From Amycolatopsis regifaucium (GTDB taxonomy: Bacteria; Actinomycetota; Actinomycetes; Mycobacteriales; Pseudonocardiaceae), in contig NZ_LQCI01000001.1 in NCBI RefSeq assembly GCF_001613935.1, positions 124,001-188,000 of the forward strand: a stretch of 64,000 nt of DNA. The letters are read 5' to 3'. Each line of letters starts with the position of its first letter. The first letter of the stretch is position 1. This document shows positions 56,292 to 64,000 of this stretch, one piece after another. A model generated the notes under the pieces. The model ran no database searches and had not been told where the DNA came from. It was given only the letters and a program-made list of their open reading frames with translations. The position numbers and the translations under genes are program-made.

Positions 56292-57659
56292 TTACAGGAA
56301 GACCTTTCCGGGATTGAGGATTCCGTGCGGATCGAGCGCGCGTTTGACCGCGCGGTGCATTTCGAGCACCGCGGGACCGAGCTCACGGGTGAGCCCCGCT
56401 TGCTTCAACAGGCCGACGCCGTGCTCGCCGGTGACCGTGCCGCCGAGGTCCAGCGCGCCGGAGATGATGTCCTCGAAGGCCGCTTGCGCCGCCTTCCTCG
56501 CGTTCTCGTCGCCGGGTGGTGTGACGAGCAGCGGATGCAGGTTGCCGTCGCCGACGTGCGCGACGTTGGCGATCACGACGTCGTGCCGCCGGGCGGCGGC
56601 GTCGATCCGCGCGAGCATCTCGGGCACCGCCTGCGTCGGCACGCAGACGTCCTCGGTGAGCACCGGCCCGAGCCGTTCCAGCGCCGGGTAGGCCAGCCGG
56701 CGGGCGGCGAACAGCGCGTTGGCCTCGGTCTCGTCGGAGGATTGGGCGGCCCAGGTCGCTCCGGCGTTCTCGAAGCATTCGAGCAGAACGGCGGCCTCGT
56801 GCTCGCCCAGCGCGCCGGGGGTGTCGGTGCGGCCGAGCAGCACGACGTTCGCGTCCGCGCTCAGCCCCATGTTCTTCCAGGCGTCCACCGCCGCGAGACA
56901 GTGCCTGTCGACCAGTTCGAGCGCGGAGGGCACCACCCCTCGCGCGGCCACCGCGGCAGCGGCTTCGCCCGCCGCGACCGTGGTGTCGAAATATCCGGCG
57001 ACGGTCCGCTCCGGGCCGCGCGCGGGCCGGAGCCGGACGGTGATCTCGGTGAGCACCCCCAGCGTGCCCTCGGAGCCGACCATGAGCCCGGCGAGGTCGT
57101 AACCCGCGACGCCCTTCGCCGTGCGGCGGCCGAGCCGGACGAGCTCGCCGGTGCCGGTCACCACCTGCAGGCCGAGCACGTAGTCACGGGTGACGCCGTA
57201 CTTCATGCAGCACACGCCGCCCGCGTTGGTCGCCACGTTGCCGCCGATGGTCGACCACGGCGAACTGGCCGGGTCCGGCGGATACCACAGCCCGCGCTCC
57301 GCACACGCGGCGCCGAGATCGTCGTTGACCACGCCGGGTTCGACGACCGCGAACCGCTCTCGTTCGTCGATCTCCTTGATCGCGGTGAGCTTGTCGGTGA
57401 CGAGGATGACGCAGCCGTCGAGAGCGTTCGCGCCGCCGGACAGGCCGGTGCCCGCGCCGCGGGTGACCAACGGGACGCGATGACGCAGGCAGAGCCGTAC
57501 CACCGCCTGGACCTCTTCGGCGGTGTGCGGGCGGATCGCGGCGACCGGTGTGCCGTGCGGCGCCCACTCGGCTTCGTCGTGGGCGAAGCTCCGCAGGACG
57601 TCCGGGTCGCGGACAAGACGGTCCGGCGGGAACCCGGCGACCAGATCATCGATCATCAT
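56292..57659 (-). CDS. FAD-linked oxidase, GlcD/D-lactate dehydrogenase type
   Basis: A 455-residue flavoprotein of the vanillyl-alcohol oxidase fold. The FAD-binding domain includes LVTRGAGTGLSGGANAL, PPDPASSPWSTIGGNVATNAGG and GSEGTLGVLTEI; the cap domain ends with AHVGDGNLHPLL and EHGVGLLK, where the histidines are typical of glycolate/D-lactate/2-hydroxyacid dehydrogenases. It starts at ATG 57659 (MMIDDL). No GlcE/GlcF genes are adjacent, so it is a single-subunit form. It is divergent from the hydroxyproline regulator; no functional link seen. Confidence 0.92.
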   Translation of the reverse strand: MMIDDLVAGFPPDRLVRDPDVLRSFAHDEAEWAPHGTPVAAIRPHTAEEVQAVVRLCLRHRVPLVTRGAGTGLSGGANALDGCVILVTDKLTAIKEIDERERFAVVEPGVVNDDLGAACAERGLWYPPDPASSPWSTIGGNVATNAGGVCCMKYGVTRDYVLGLQVVTGTGELVRLGRRTAKGVAGYDLAGLMVGSEGTLGVLTEITVRLRPARGPERTVAGYFDTTVAAGEAAAAVAARGVVPSALELVDRHCLAAVDAWKNMGLSADANVVLLGRTDTPGALGEHEAAVLLECFENAGATWAAQSSDETEANALFAARRLAYPALERLGPVLTEDVCVPTQAVPEMLARIDAAARRHDVVIANVAHVGDGNLHPLLVTPPGDENARKAAQAAFEDIISGALDLGGTVTGEHGVGLLKQAGLTRELGPAVLEMHRAVKRALDPHGILNPGKVFL

Positions 57660-57907
57660 GGTCCTCACGCTAAGTGGCGCGCGTGGTGACAAGGGTGGGA
57701 ACCGTCATTTCCACTCACGAGTACCAGCCGGACGACCATGCCCGGAAACTCGGGCGCGGCCGGTTTCCCCACTTGGCTCCCCGTGAGGCGGGTCGAGGCA
57801 CGCCCGTTTGCCTTAGCCTTCAGTAGAACCCGAATCGCCACTCACGACCCTCCGGACCGAAGCGCTCCCGCCCTTAGGGGCGTGTCATGATGTCCGCGAA
57901 CTCGATC

Positions 57908-57953
57908 GGCAAAGCGAACGATTCGCCGTCCGGTCGTACGGTTTGTCGAACGA
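57908..57953. promoter_or_regulatory. Candidate autoregulatory operators of the XRE-cupin regulator
   Basis: TCGTACGGTTTGTCGAACGA (57934-57953) and, on the minus strand, TCGTTCGCTTTG within 57908-57926 resemble the operator-like TCGTTCGCTTTATCGAAC in front of the catabolic operon (58616-58633). The 307-base region upstream of the regulator holds nothing else recognisable. Confidence 0.5.
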
Positions 57954-57966
57954 CGCGGGAGAAGTG

Positions 57967-58566
57967 GTGGAGAACGAGACACCCTCGATCCGGGACATGC
58001 TGGCGGTCAACCTGCGCGTGGCCAGGACGGCGAGAGGGCTCTCCCTGTCGGAGTTGTCCCGGCGCTCGGGTATCGGCAAGGCGACGCTGTCGCAGCTGGA
58101 GTCCGGCGGTGGCAATCCGACCATCGAAACCGTGTTCAGTCTGTCCAGGGTGCTGGAGGTGGCGATCTCCGATCTGCTCGATCACCGGGCGGGCGGTGCG
58201 CTCACCGTGGTGCGCGGTGCCGACGTCGAGGTGCTCCGCGGGGAGGGCGTCGATCTTCGTCCGCTGCGGCGGATCGAGACCGGTGACGGCGTCTTCGAGG
58301 TGTACGACCAGGTGGTCCGCGGTGGCGCGCCGCAGCGGTCGCAGGGGCATGTCGGCATCGAACACACCGTCGTGCAGTCGGGCTCGCTGCGCGTCGAGGT
58401 GGCCGGTCGGACCGTCGACGTCGGCCCGGGGGACTACGTCGCCTTCGACGCCCGTGAGCCGCATTGCTATACCGCTGCCGAAGGGCCGGTGCATTCGGTT
58501 CTGCTGCTGCAATACCGCGCAGACGAACGGCTCGACGGCAAGCCGCATCCGGTACTGAAGGGCTGA
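57967..58566 (+). CDS. XRE-cupin transcriptional regulator
   Basis: A 199-residue regulator. The N-terminal HTH (LAVNLRVARTARGLSLSELSRRSGIGKATLSQLESGGGNPTIETVFSLSRVL) is followed by a C-terminal cupin (HTVVQSGSLRVEVAGRTVDVGPGDYVAFDAREPHCYTA) that probably binds an amino-acid-derived ligand. GTG 57967 has GGGAGAA at suitable distance; a TTG at 57943 is less likely. It is 79 bases ahead of the hydroxyproline operon and shares an operator-like motif with it, so it likely represses both itself and the operon. Confidence 0.87.
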   Translation: MENETPSIRDMLAVNLRVARTARGLSLSELSRRSGIGKATLSQLESGGGNPTIETVFSLSRVLEVAISDLLDHRAGGALTVVRGADVEVLRGEGVDLRPLRRIETGDGVFEVYDQVVRGGAPQRSQGHVGIEHTVVQSGSLRVEVAGRTVDVGPGDYVAFDAREPHCYTAAEGPVHSVLLLQYRADERLDGKPHPVLKG

Positions 58567-58581
58567 CCGCCGGGCAGGGGA

Positions 58582-58611
58582 TTGACACTTCTCCTGACCG
58601 CGACCTACCCT
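58582..58611 (+). promoter_or_regulatory. Promoter of the hydroxyproline operon
   Basis: TTGACA (58582-58587) and TACCCT (58606-58611) with an 18-base spacer form a near-consensus promoter just after the regulator gene. The operator-like repeat at 58616-58633 begins five bases downstream, so bound regulator would block transcription. Confidence 0.5.
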
Positions 58612-58615
58612 CCGA

Positions 58616-58633
58616 TCGTTCGCTTTATCGAAC
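58616..58633. promoter_or_regulatory. Candidate operator of the hydroxyproline operon
   Basis: TCGTTCGCTTTATCGAAC contains inverted GTTCG/CGAAC half-sites around CTTTAT. It matches the sites in the regulator's own upstream region. Confidence 0.55.
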
Positions 58634-58645
58634 ACTGGAGGGCCG

Positions 58646-59824
58646 TTGAACCGAACGCGCGTGGTCGTTCTCGGCGCGGGTATCGTCGGCGCCGCTTGTG
58701 CCCGTGAGCTGAGCCTGGCGGGCTTCGACGTCGTGGTCGTGGATCGCGGCCGTCCGGCCGGGGGCACCACGTCGCACGGTGAGGGCAACGTCCTCGTCTC
58801 CGACAAGGGACCGGGCGCCGAACTCGAACTCGCGAAGCTTTCGGCTCTGCTGTGGCCGCGAGTGGTCGCCGAGATCGCCGACGAGGACGCACGCGCGGCG
58901 TCGGCGATCGAGTACGACCCCAAAGGCGGCATCGTGGTCGCCACCACCGGCGAGGGTGCTCGCGCCCTCGCCGCGTTCGCCGAGACCCAGACCGGTGCCG
59001 GAGTGCGCGCTGAACCGTTGTCACACAAGGAACTCGCTGAAGTCGAACCCGCGCTGACCCGCGAGGTGACCACCGCTTTCCGCTATCCGGAGGACGCTCA
59101 GGTCCAGCCCGCCGGCGCGGCGTTGGCGCTGCTGGGTTCCGCGTTGCGGCACGGCGCCCGGTTGCGATCCGGGACCGAGGTCGTCGGAGCTGTCGTCCGC
59201 GATGGATCGATCACCGGTGTCCGCGTGCCCGGTGAGGTCATCGAGGCAGACGTCGTCGTGAACGCCGCGGGCCCGTGGGCCGGGCAGGTGTCGGCGCGCC
59301 TCGGTGCCCCGATCGCGATCCGCCCCCGCCGGGGCGAGGTGCTGGTGACCACCCCGATGCCCGGTGTGGTTCGGCACAAGGTCTACGACGCCGATTACGT
59401 CGGCGCGGTCGGCGCCGATTCGGGCGACTTACAGACTTCCGCCGTCGTGGAGTCGACGTGGGGCGGCACCGTGCTGATCGGCTCGTCACGCCGCCGGGTG
59501 GGTTTCGACGACGCCATCCGCCCCGACGTGCTGAGCGCCATCGCGGTCAAGGCGCTGCGGCTGTTCCCGGCGCTCGCCGACGCCGCGGTGATGCGGGCCT
59601 ACGGCGGTTTCCGGCCCTATGTGGACGATCATCTCCCGGTGCTCGGCGAAGATCCGCGGCTGGGAAACCTGTGGCACGCCACCGGCCACGAAGGCGCCGG
59701 TATCGGGTTGAGCGTCGGCACCGCCCGGTTGCTGCGCGAACTGCTCACCGGGACGGAGCCCGCGATGGGCGTCGAAGAGTTCACGGTGGACCGTCCGGCG
59801 GTACTGGCCGGGGTGGCGGCGTGA
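58646..59824 (+). CDS. FAD-dependent D-amino-acid dehydrogenase-like subunit (D-hydroxyproline dehydrogenase, beta-type)
   Basis: A 392-residue DadA/DAO-fold flavoprotein: VVVLGAGIVGAACARELSLAGFDVVVVDRG at the start, DVVVNAAGPWAGQV, and GHEGAGIGLSVGTARLLREL at the end. With the two following genes it forms the multi-subunit D-hydroxyproline dehydrogenase known from hydroxyproline-using pseudomonads (LhpBEF-like) and related amine dehydrogenases. TTG 58646 follows GGAGGGCCG. The GTGA overlap with the [2Fe-2S] gene supports complex formation. Substrate is inferred from the epimerase and deaminase in the same operon. Confidence 0.88.
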   Translation: MNRTRVVVLGAGIVGAACARELSLAGFDVVVVDRGRPAGGTTSHGEGNVLVSDKGPGAELELAKLSALLWPRVVAEIADEDARAASAIEYDPKGGIVVATTGEGARALAAFAETQTGAGVRAEPLSHKELAEVEPALTREVTTAFRYPEDAQVQPAGAALALLGSALRHGARLRSGTEVVGAVVRDGSITGVRVPGEVIEADVVVNAAGPWAGQVSARLGAPIAIRPRRGEVLVTTPMPGVVRHKVYDADYVGAVGADSGDLQTSAVVESTWGGTVLIGSSRRRVGFDDAIRPDVLSAIAVKALRLFPALADAAVMRAYGGFRPYVDDHLPVLGEDPRLGNLWHATGHEGAGIGLSVGTARLLRELLTGTEPAMGVEEFTVDRPAVLAGVAA

Positions 59825-60129
59825 GCGGCCGGTTGCTGCCGCGTGACCGGGACCCGGCCGGCCGTACCGACCGGCCGATCCGGATCACCGTCGACGGCGA
59901 ACCGGTGGCCGGGATCGCGGGCCAGAGCGTGGCTGGCGTGCTGCTCGCCGCCGGCCGGATCTCCTGGCGCACCACCCGGGCCGGCGCGCCACGTGGCGTG
60001 TTCTGCGGAATCGGTGCCTGCTTCGACTGCCTGCTCACGGTCAACGACGTGCCCGACGTCCGCGCGTGCCGCCGTCCGGCCGCCGACGGCGACCAGATCC
60101 GCACCCAGTCCCGGGAGGAGGGCGCGTGA
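59821..60129 (+). CDS. [2Fe-2S] ferredoxin-like subunit of the dehydrogenase (HcnA-like)
   Basis: A 102-residue protein with the Fer2_4 fold: ITVDGEPVAGIAGQSVAGVLLAAG, then FCGIGACFDCLLTVNDVPDVRAC. The four cysteines of the CxxxxCxxC...C pattern bind the cluster. GTG 59821 overlaps the preceding stop, and the next gene overlaps its stop, so three subunits are made together. It carries electrons between the two flavin subunits. Confidence 0.92.
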   Translation: MSGRLLPRDRDPAGRTDRPIRITVDGEPVAGIAGQSVAGVLLAAGRISWRTTRAGAPRGVFCGIGACFDCLLTVNDVPDVRACRRPAADGDQIRTQSREEGA

Positions 60130-61493
60130 GCGGGCACGTGGTGATCGTCGGTGCCGGACCCGCCGGGCTCGCGGCGGCCGAGCACGCGCTGCGGGCCGGT
60201 GCCCGCGTCACCGTGCTGGACCAGGCGGACGCCCCTGGCGGTCAGTACCACCGGACGTTGCCCGAGGCCTACGCGGCGCGGCATCCGGACCGGGTCCAGC
60301 ACGGCTGGGCCGGCTTCGACCGGCGCCGGCGCGTGCTCACGCATCCGCGCTGCCGATGGTGGCCCGGCGCCACCGTCTGGGCGTTCGATCGCGTGGAGCA
60401 CCGGCTGCACGTGCTGCGGGGGCAGCCTGACGGCAGTGGACGGCGGAGGCTGGCCCTCGAACCGGACGCGCTGATCCTGGCGACCGGCGCGCACGATCGC
60501 ACCCTGCCGTTCCCCGGCTGGGAACTGCCCGGCGTGTACACCGCGGGCGCGGCGCAGGCGCTGGCCAAGGGGGAGCGGGTCGCGATCGGCGAGCGCGTGC
60601 TCGTCGCCGGGGCCGGGCCGTTCCTGCTGCCGGTCGCGGAATCGCTGCTGGGCGTCGGGGCGGAGGTGGTCGCCGTGCTGGAGGCCAACCCGTTCGCCAC
60701 CGTCCGAAAAGGATGGTCGGCTCGGCCGTGGCAGTTGGCCGCGCATACCGGCAAGGCAGGCGAGCTGGCCCGCTATGCCCTCACCCTGGCCCGCCACCGC
60801 GTCCCGTACCGGCTGGGCCGGGCCGTGATCGAAGCACGCGGCGCCGGCAAGGTCCGCGAGGTGGTGACCGCGAAGGTCCGCGCGGACTGGTCGGTCGTCG
60901 CCGGTACCGAGCGGACGTACGAGGTCGACGCGGTCTGTGTCGGACACGGCTTCGTCCCGCAGCCCGAATTGGCCGTCGCGGCGGGTTGTGTCCTCGACGG
61001 TGGTTTCGTCCGGGTCGACGGCGAGCAACGGACCACAGTGGACGGTGTCTTCGCCGCGGGCGAGATCACCGGGATCGGCGGCGCGGTCACCGCCGCCGCG
61101 GAAGGCGCGGTGGCCGGATGCGTCGCCGCGGGCGGAGAGCCGCCGACGGCACTGCTCCGCGCCCGTGACCGGGCCCGGGCTTTCGCCGAACGGCTCGCCG
61201 CGGCTCATCCGATCGGCGCGGCGTGGCCCGCCTGGCTACGGGAAGACACGATCGTCTGCCGCTGTGAGGAAACGACGTACGGCGAACTGAGCCGCGCCAC
61301 CCGTGAATCCGCCTGTCCGGGCCCGCATGCGCTCAAACTCGGCACCCGCGCCGGGCTCGGCCCGTGCCAGGGCCGGATGTGCGGCCCCGCGGTGGCCGAA
61401 CTCTGCGGTGCCGCTGAACGACATCACCGTCCGATCGCCCAGCCCGTCCGGCTCGGCGAGCTCGCCGCCCGAACCGAAGGAGATCCTGAATGA
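60126..61493 (+). CDS. FAD/NAD(P)-binding oxidoreductase subunit with BFD-like iron-sulfur end (HcnB/alpha-type)
   Basis: A 455-residue flavoprotein. The FAD motif VVIVGAGPAGLAAAEHALRAG is followed by LILATGAHDRTLPFPGWELPGVYTAG, a second nucleotide motif RVLVAGAGPFLLPVA and the C-terminal CRCEETTYGEL ... LGPCQGRMCGPAV, a Fer2_BFD-type cysteine set. This is the alpha subunit layout of hydrogen-cyanide synthase, opine and hydroxyproline dehydrogenases. GTG 60126 overlaps the previous gene, and ATGA couples it to the next. Confidence 0.92.
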   Translation: MSGHVVIVGAGPAGLAAAEHALRAGARVTVLDQADAPGGQYHRTLPEAYAARHPDRVQHGWAGFDRRRRVLTHPRCRWWPGATVWAFDRVEHRLHVLRGQPDGSGRRRLALEPDALILATGAHDRTLPFPGWELPGVYTAGAAQALAKGERVAIGERVLVAGAGPFLLPVAESLLGVGAEVVAVLEANPFATVRKGWSARPWQLAAHTGKAGELARYALTLARHRVPYRLGRAVIEARGAGKVREVVTAKVRADWSVVAGTERTYEVDAVCVGHGFVPQPELAVAAGCVLDGGFVRVDGEQRTTVDGVFAAGEITGIGGAVTAAAEGAVAGCVAAGGEPPTALLRARDRARAFAERLAAAHPIGAAWPAWLREDTIVCRCEETTYGELSRATRESACPGPHALKLGTRAGLGPCQGRMCGPAVAELCGAAERHHRPIAQPVRLGELAARTEGDPE

Positions 61494-62401
61494 GCAGCCC
61501 CGACCTCGGCGGTGTCGTCGTCGCGACCGCCCTCCCGTACCGGGCGAACGCCTCGGCGCCCGCCGGGCTGGCCGTGGATTACGACGCCTACGCCGCGCAC
61601 TGCCGGTGGCTGGTCGACAACGGCTGCCGGGGCGTCGGCCCGAACGGCTCCCTCGGCGAATACTCCTCGCTGACCGACGAGGAACGCCGTCGGGTCGCCC
61701 GGACCGCGATCGAAACCGTGGGCGACGACGGGATCGTCGTCGTCGGTGTGCACGGGCCCGGGTCGCATCAGGCGCGGCGGTGGGCCGAGGCCGCGGCCGA
61801 GGACGGCGCCGACGGCCTGCTGTGCCTGCCACCCACGATGTACCGGGCCAACCGCGGCGAGGTGCTCGCCCACTTCGAGGCGGTGGCGTCGGTCGGCCTG
61901 CCGGTGATGGTCTACAACAACCCCATCGACACCAAGGTGGACCTGACCCCGGCTCTGCTGGCCGAGATCGCGGCGATCGACAACGTGGTGGCGGTGAAGG
62001 AGTTCTCCGGTGACGTCCGGCGGGTGCTGGAGATCCGCGAGCAGGCATCGGGCCTGGACGTGATCAGCGGCGCCGACGACGTCGTGCTGGAAAGCCTGCT
62101 GATGGGCGCGACCGGCTGGTTCGCCGGATTCCCCAATGTGTTCCCCGCCGAATCGGCGCGCCTGTTCGAACTGGCGACGGCCGGTGAACTCGAGAAGGCC
62201 AGGGCGCTCTACGAACCGCTGGTGGCCGCGTTCCGCTGGGACTCGCGCACCGAGTTCGTGCAGGCGATCAAGCTCGGCATGGACCTCGTCGGCCGCTACG
62301 GCGGGCCGTGCCGTCCGCCGCGCGGGCCGCTGACCGGCGAGCACCGCGATCAGGTCACCGCCGACATGCGGCGCGCGCTCGCCTCGCTGGGGGTGGAGTA
62401 G
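61490..62401 (+). CDS. DapA-family lyase, probable pyrroline-4-hydroxy-2-carboxylate deaminase
   Basis: A 303-residue TIM-barrel class I aldolase-fold enzyme. Schiff-base Lys170 (VVAVKEFSGD) and Tyr142 (MVYNNPID) are present, with GSLGEYSSLTDEERRRV near the N-terminus. True DapA has a GTTGE phosphate-like loop; here GSLGE fits the hydroxyproline-type deaminase better. It would convert the product of D-hydroxyproline oxidation to 2-oxoglutarate semialdehyde. ATG 61490 overlaps the alpha subunit stop. Assignment rests on operon context plus family. Confidence 0.88.
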   Translation: MSSPDLGGVVVATALPYRANASAPAGLAVDYDAYAAHCRWLVDNGCRGVGPNGSLGEYSSLTDEERRRVARTAIETVGDDGIVVVGVHGPGSHQARRWAEAAAEDGADGLLCLPPTMYRANRGEVLAHFEAVASVGLPVMVYNNPIDTKVDLTPALLAEIAAIDNVVAVKEFSGDVRRVLEIREQASGLDVISGADDVVLESLLMGATGWFAGFPNVFPAESARLFELATAGELEKARALYEPLVAAFRWDSRTEFVQAIKLGMDLVGRYGGPCRPPRGPLTGEHRDQVTADMRRALASLGVE

Positions 62402-63403
62402 ATGCGGTCGATCCGGTCGATCACCGCGGTCGACTCCCATACCGAAGGCATGCCGACCCGGGTGGTGACCGGCGGGGTCGGGCTCATCCCCGGCGACACC
62501 ATGGCCGAACGCCGCCGGTATTTCATGGCGCATCTCGACCGGCTCCGGCAGTTCCTGATGAACGAACCGCGCGGCCATTCCGCGATGAGCGGCGCGATCC
62601 TGCAACCGCCGACCCGGCCGGACGCCGACTGGGGCGTGGTCTACATCGAGGTGTCGGGCTGCCTGCCGATGTGCGGGCACGGCACGATCGGGGTGGCGAC
62701 CGTGCTGGTGGAGACCGGCATGGTCGAGGTGACCGAACCGAAGACCGTGGTGCGCCTGGACACCCCGGCCGGGCTCGTGCACGCCGAGGTTTCGGTGCGG
62801 GACGGCCGCGCGGAACGCGTCAAGCTCCGCAACGTCGCGTCGTTCCTGGCCGAGCGTGACGCCGTCGTCGAGGTGCCCGGGCTCGGGGAGGTGCGCTACG
62901 ACCTGGCCTACGGCGGGAACTTCTACGCGATTCTCGAACTGTCCCAAGTGGACATCCCGTTCGACCGGGCGGAGAAGGACCGGATCCTCGGCGCGGGGCT
63001 CGACATCATGGCGGCGATCAACGAGCAGCGTCCGCCCAAGCATCCGGCCGATCCGCTGATCGGCGGCTGCAAACACGTCCAGTTCCTCGCGCCGGGGTCG
63101 GACGCCCGCGCTTCGCGGAACGCCATGGCGATCCATCCTGGCTGGTTCGACCGGTCGCCCTGCGGCACCGGCACTTCCGCCCGGATGGCTCAGCTGCACG
63201 CCCGCGGCGAGTTGCCGCTGCACACGCCGTTCGAGAACAGCTCGTTCATCGGCACCACCTTCACCGGGGAACTGGTCGAGGAGACCACCGTCGGCGGCGT
63301 TCCCGCCGTGGTGCCGGAGTTCTCCGGTCGCGCCTGGATCACCGGCAACGCCACCTACCTGCTCGACCCGGACGACCCGTTCCCCGCCGGGTTCGTCCTT
63401 TGA
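62402..63403 (+). CDS. 4-hydroxyproline 2-epimerase (proline racemase family)
   Basis: A 333-residue epimerase that interconverts trans-4-hydroxy-L-proline and cis-4-hydroxy-D-proline. Both catalytic cysteines are present, Cys91 (PMCGHGTIG) and Cys254 (SPCGTGTSA), so it is a two-base epimerase and not the Thr-containing dehydratase. Opening residues AVDSHTEGMPTR are typical. The ATG follows the deaminase stop directly. It is the last gene of the operon, and the family A hairpin follows. The final step, semialdehyde dehydrogenase, is missing here. Confidence 0.92.
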   Translation: MRSIRSITAVDSHTEGMPTRVVTGGVGLIPGDTMAERRRYFMAHLDRLRQFLMNEPRGHSAMSGAILQPPTRPDADWGVVYIEVSGCLPMCGHGTIGVATVLVETGMVEVTEPKTVVRLDTPAGLVHAEVSVRDGRAERVKLRNVASFLAERDAVVEVPGLGEVRYDLAYGGNFYAILELSQVDIPFDRAEKDRILGAGLDIMAAINEQRPPKHPADPLIGGCKHVQFLAPGSDARASRNAMAIHPGWFDRSPCGTGTSARMAQLHARGELPLHTPFENSSFIGTTFTGELVEETTVGGVPAVVPEFSGRAWITGNATYLLDPDDPFPAGFVL

Positions 63404-63407
63404 CCCA

Positions 63408-63471
63408 CGCGTTTCGTCCTCTAGATGCGGTAGATGCACACGCAACCACCGCAAGTAGAGGACGAAACGCG
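63408..63471. terminator. Inverted repeat of two family A units, convergent terminator
   Basis: Left unit 63409-63429 and right unit 63450-63470 pair over most of their length with a short mismatch. Each holds GTCCTCTA. It lies 4 bases after the epimerase gene and 2 before the amidohydrolase stop, and likely ends both transcripts. Confidence 0.72.
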
Positions 63472-63472
63472 G

Positions 63473-64000
63473 TCAGCCGGAGACCACGGTCCCGCCCTGG
63501 ATGACGTGCCGGAACTTCTCCGGTTCGGCCAGGACACCGATGTCCGCGAGCGGATCGCGGTCGACGACGAGCAGATCCGCGTACGCGCCCGGGGCCAGCG
63601 TGCCGATCTCGCCGGTCAGGTTCAGCAGGTCCGCGGCGGTCGACGTCGCCGACCGGAGGACGTCGATCGCGGGCTGCACCTCGCCGCGCAGCCGGAATTC
63701 GTGGTTCTGGTGCCGGTGCATCCCGCCGAGGAGGTCGCTGCCGTACACCAGCTTCACCCCGCCACGAGCGGCGCGGTCCAGGGCGGCCATCCCCGCGCCG
63801 AGTACCTCGTCGACCTTGCGCCAGCTGGATTCCGGGAGCCCGTGCTCGCGTCCTTCCTCCTTCAGCGCCCAGTACGTGACCAGGGTGGGCACGAGATACG
63901 CGTCGTGCCGGAGGAACAGTTCGACACTGAGATCGTCGATCAGGTTGCCGTGCTCGATCGACCGCACTCCCAGTTCCAGCGCGCGGTTCACGGCGCGTGC
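63473..64000 (-). CDS. Amidohydrolase family protein, C-terminal part (cut by the window edge)
   Basis: The last 172 or so residues of a metal-dependent hydrolase; the gene continues past 64000 and its start is not seen. Visible are RSIEHGNLI, LVYGSDLLGGM with the late metal Asp, TSTAADLLNLTGEIGTLAPGAYADLLVVDRDPLADI and the end VIQGGTVVSG, as in imidazolonepropionase/prolidase-like amidohydrolases. It is convergent with the hydroxyproline operon and shares its terminator. Substrate unknown. Confidence 0.9.
   Translation of the reverse strand, partial: ARAVNRALELGVRSIEHGNLIDDLSVELFLRHDAYLVPTLVTYWALKEEGREHGLPESSWRKVDEVLGAGMAALDRAARGGVKLVYGSDLLGGMHRHQNHEFRLRGEVQPAIDVLRSATSTAADLLNLTGEIGTLAPGAYADLLVVDRDPLADIGVLAEPEKFRHVIQGGTVVSG

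Noticed and set aside
63409..63470. Repeated units as a CRISPR array
   Set aside because: Only two units in inverted orientation, without regular spacers or cas genes.
1..64000. tRNA, rRNA, riboswitch or insertion sequence
   Set aside because: Reading the gaps between genes gave no tRNA-like cloverleaf, conserved rRNA segment, transposase or known riboswitch core; a covariance-model search would be needed to exclude small RNAs.

Overview
The window is GC-rich actinobacterial chromosome: frequent GTG/TTG starts, tightly packed genes, LAxTG-type wall anchoring, RsbW/STAS anti-sigma partners and a very large LuxR ATPase regulator. Gene content and the style of the intergenic hairpins suggest a Pseudonocardiaceae organism, most likely Amycolatopsis-like; that assignment is inference. 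I saw no IS element, prophage, CRISPR array, tRNA or rRNA.

Left part (1-13.9 kb): a drug-exporter/DAHP synthase pair that may be the edge of an aromatic natural-product cluster; two tandem paralogous lipoproteins with duplicated promoters; a three-gene operon of sensor kinase, degenerate kinase-like membrane protein and LuxR response regulator; a sortase-anchored surface protein; a DUF2268 metallopeptidase-like protein; a membrane-tethered winged-helix protein; and a GntR/aldehyde dehydrogenase/GMC oxidoreductase module.

Centre (13.9-28.9 kb): a catabolic or detoxification island in seven transcription units (zinc ADH, two unusual aldo/keto reductases, SDR, amidohydrolase, O-methyltransferase, three alpha/beta hydrolases and a peptide-type ABC importer). 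A TetR gene closes the island. A CTAC-N4-GTAG palindrome lies in each of the four promoter regions that serve these units, including the tetR promoter. I regard this as the best candidate for an undescribed system.

Next (28.9-41.6 kb): a monoamine-degradation region with copper amine oxidase, two MoaF proteins, an amidohydrolase, two SDRs, a FeaR-like AraC regulator, a SnoaL-like protein and a branched-chain-amino-acid-type ABC importer with a LivM-LivG fusion.

Right part (41.6-64 kb): P450, CNNM/CorC-type membrane protein, ilvD, a PucR-type regulator, a 770-residue LuxR regulator, a NarL-type two-component pair, RsbW/STAS switch proteins, an HxlR/carboxymuconolactone-decarboxylase divergent pair, a GlcD-like oxidase, and a complete-looking 4-hydroxyproline operon (XRE-cupin regulator, three-part dehydrogenase, DapA-family deaminase, epimerase). 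Two families of long inverted repeats sit mainly at convergent gene ends and look like bidirectional terminators.
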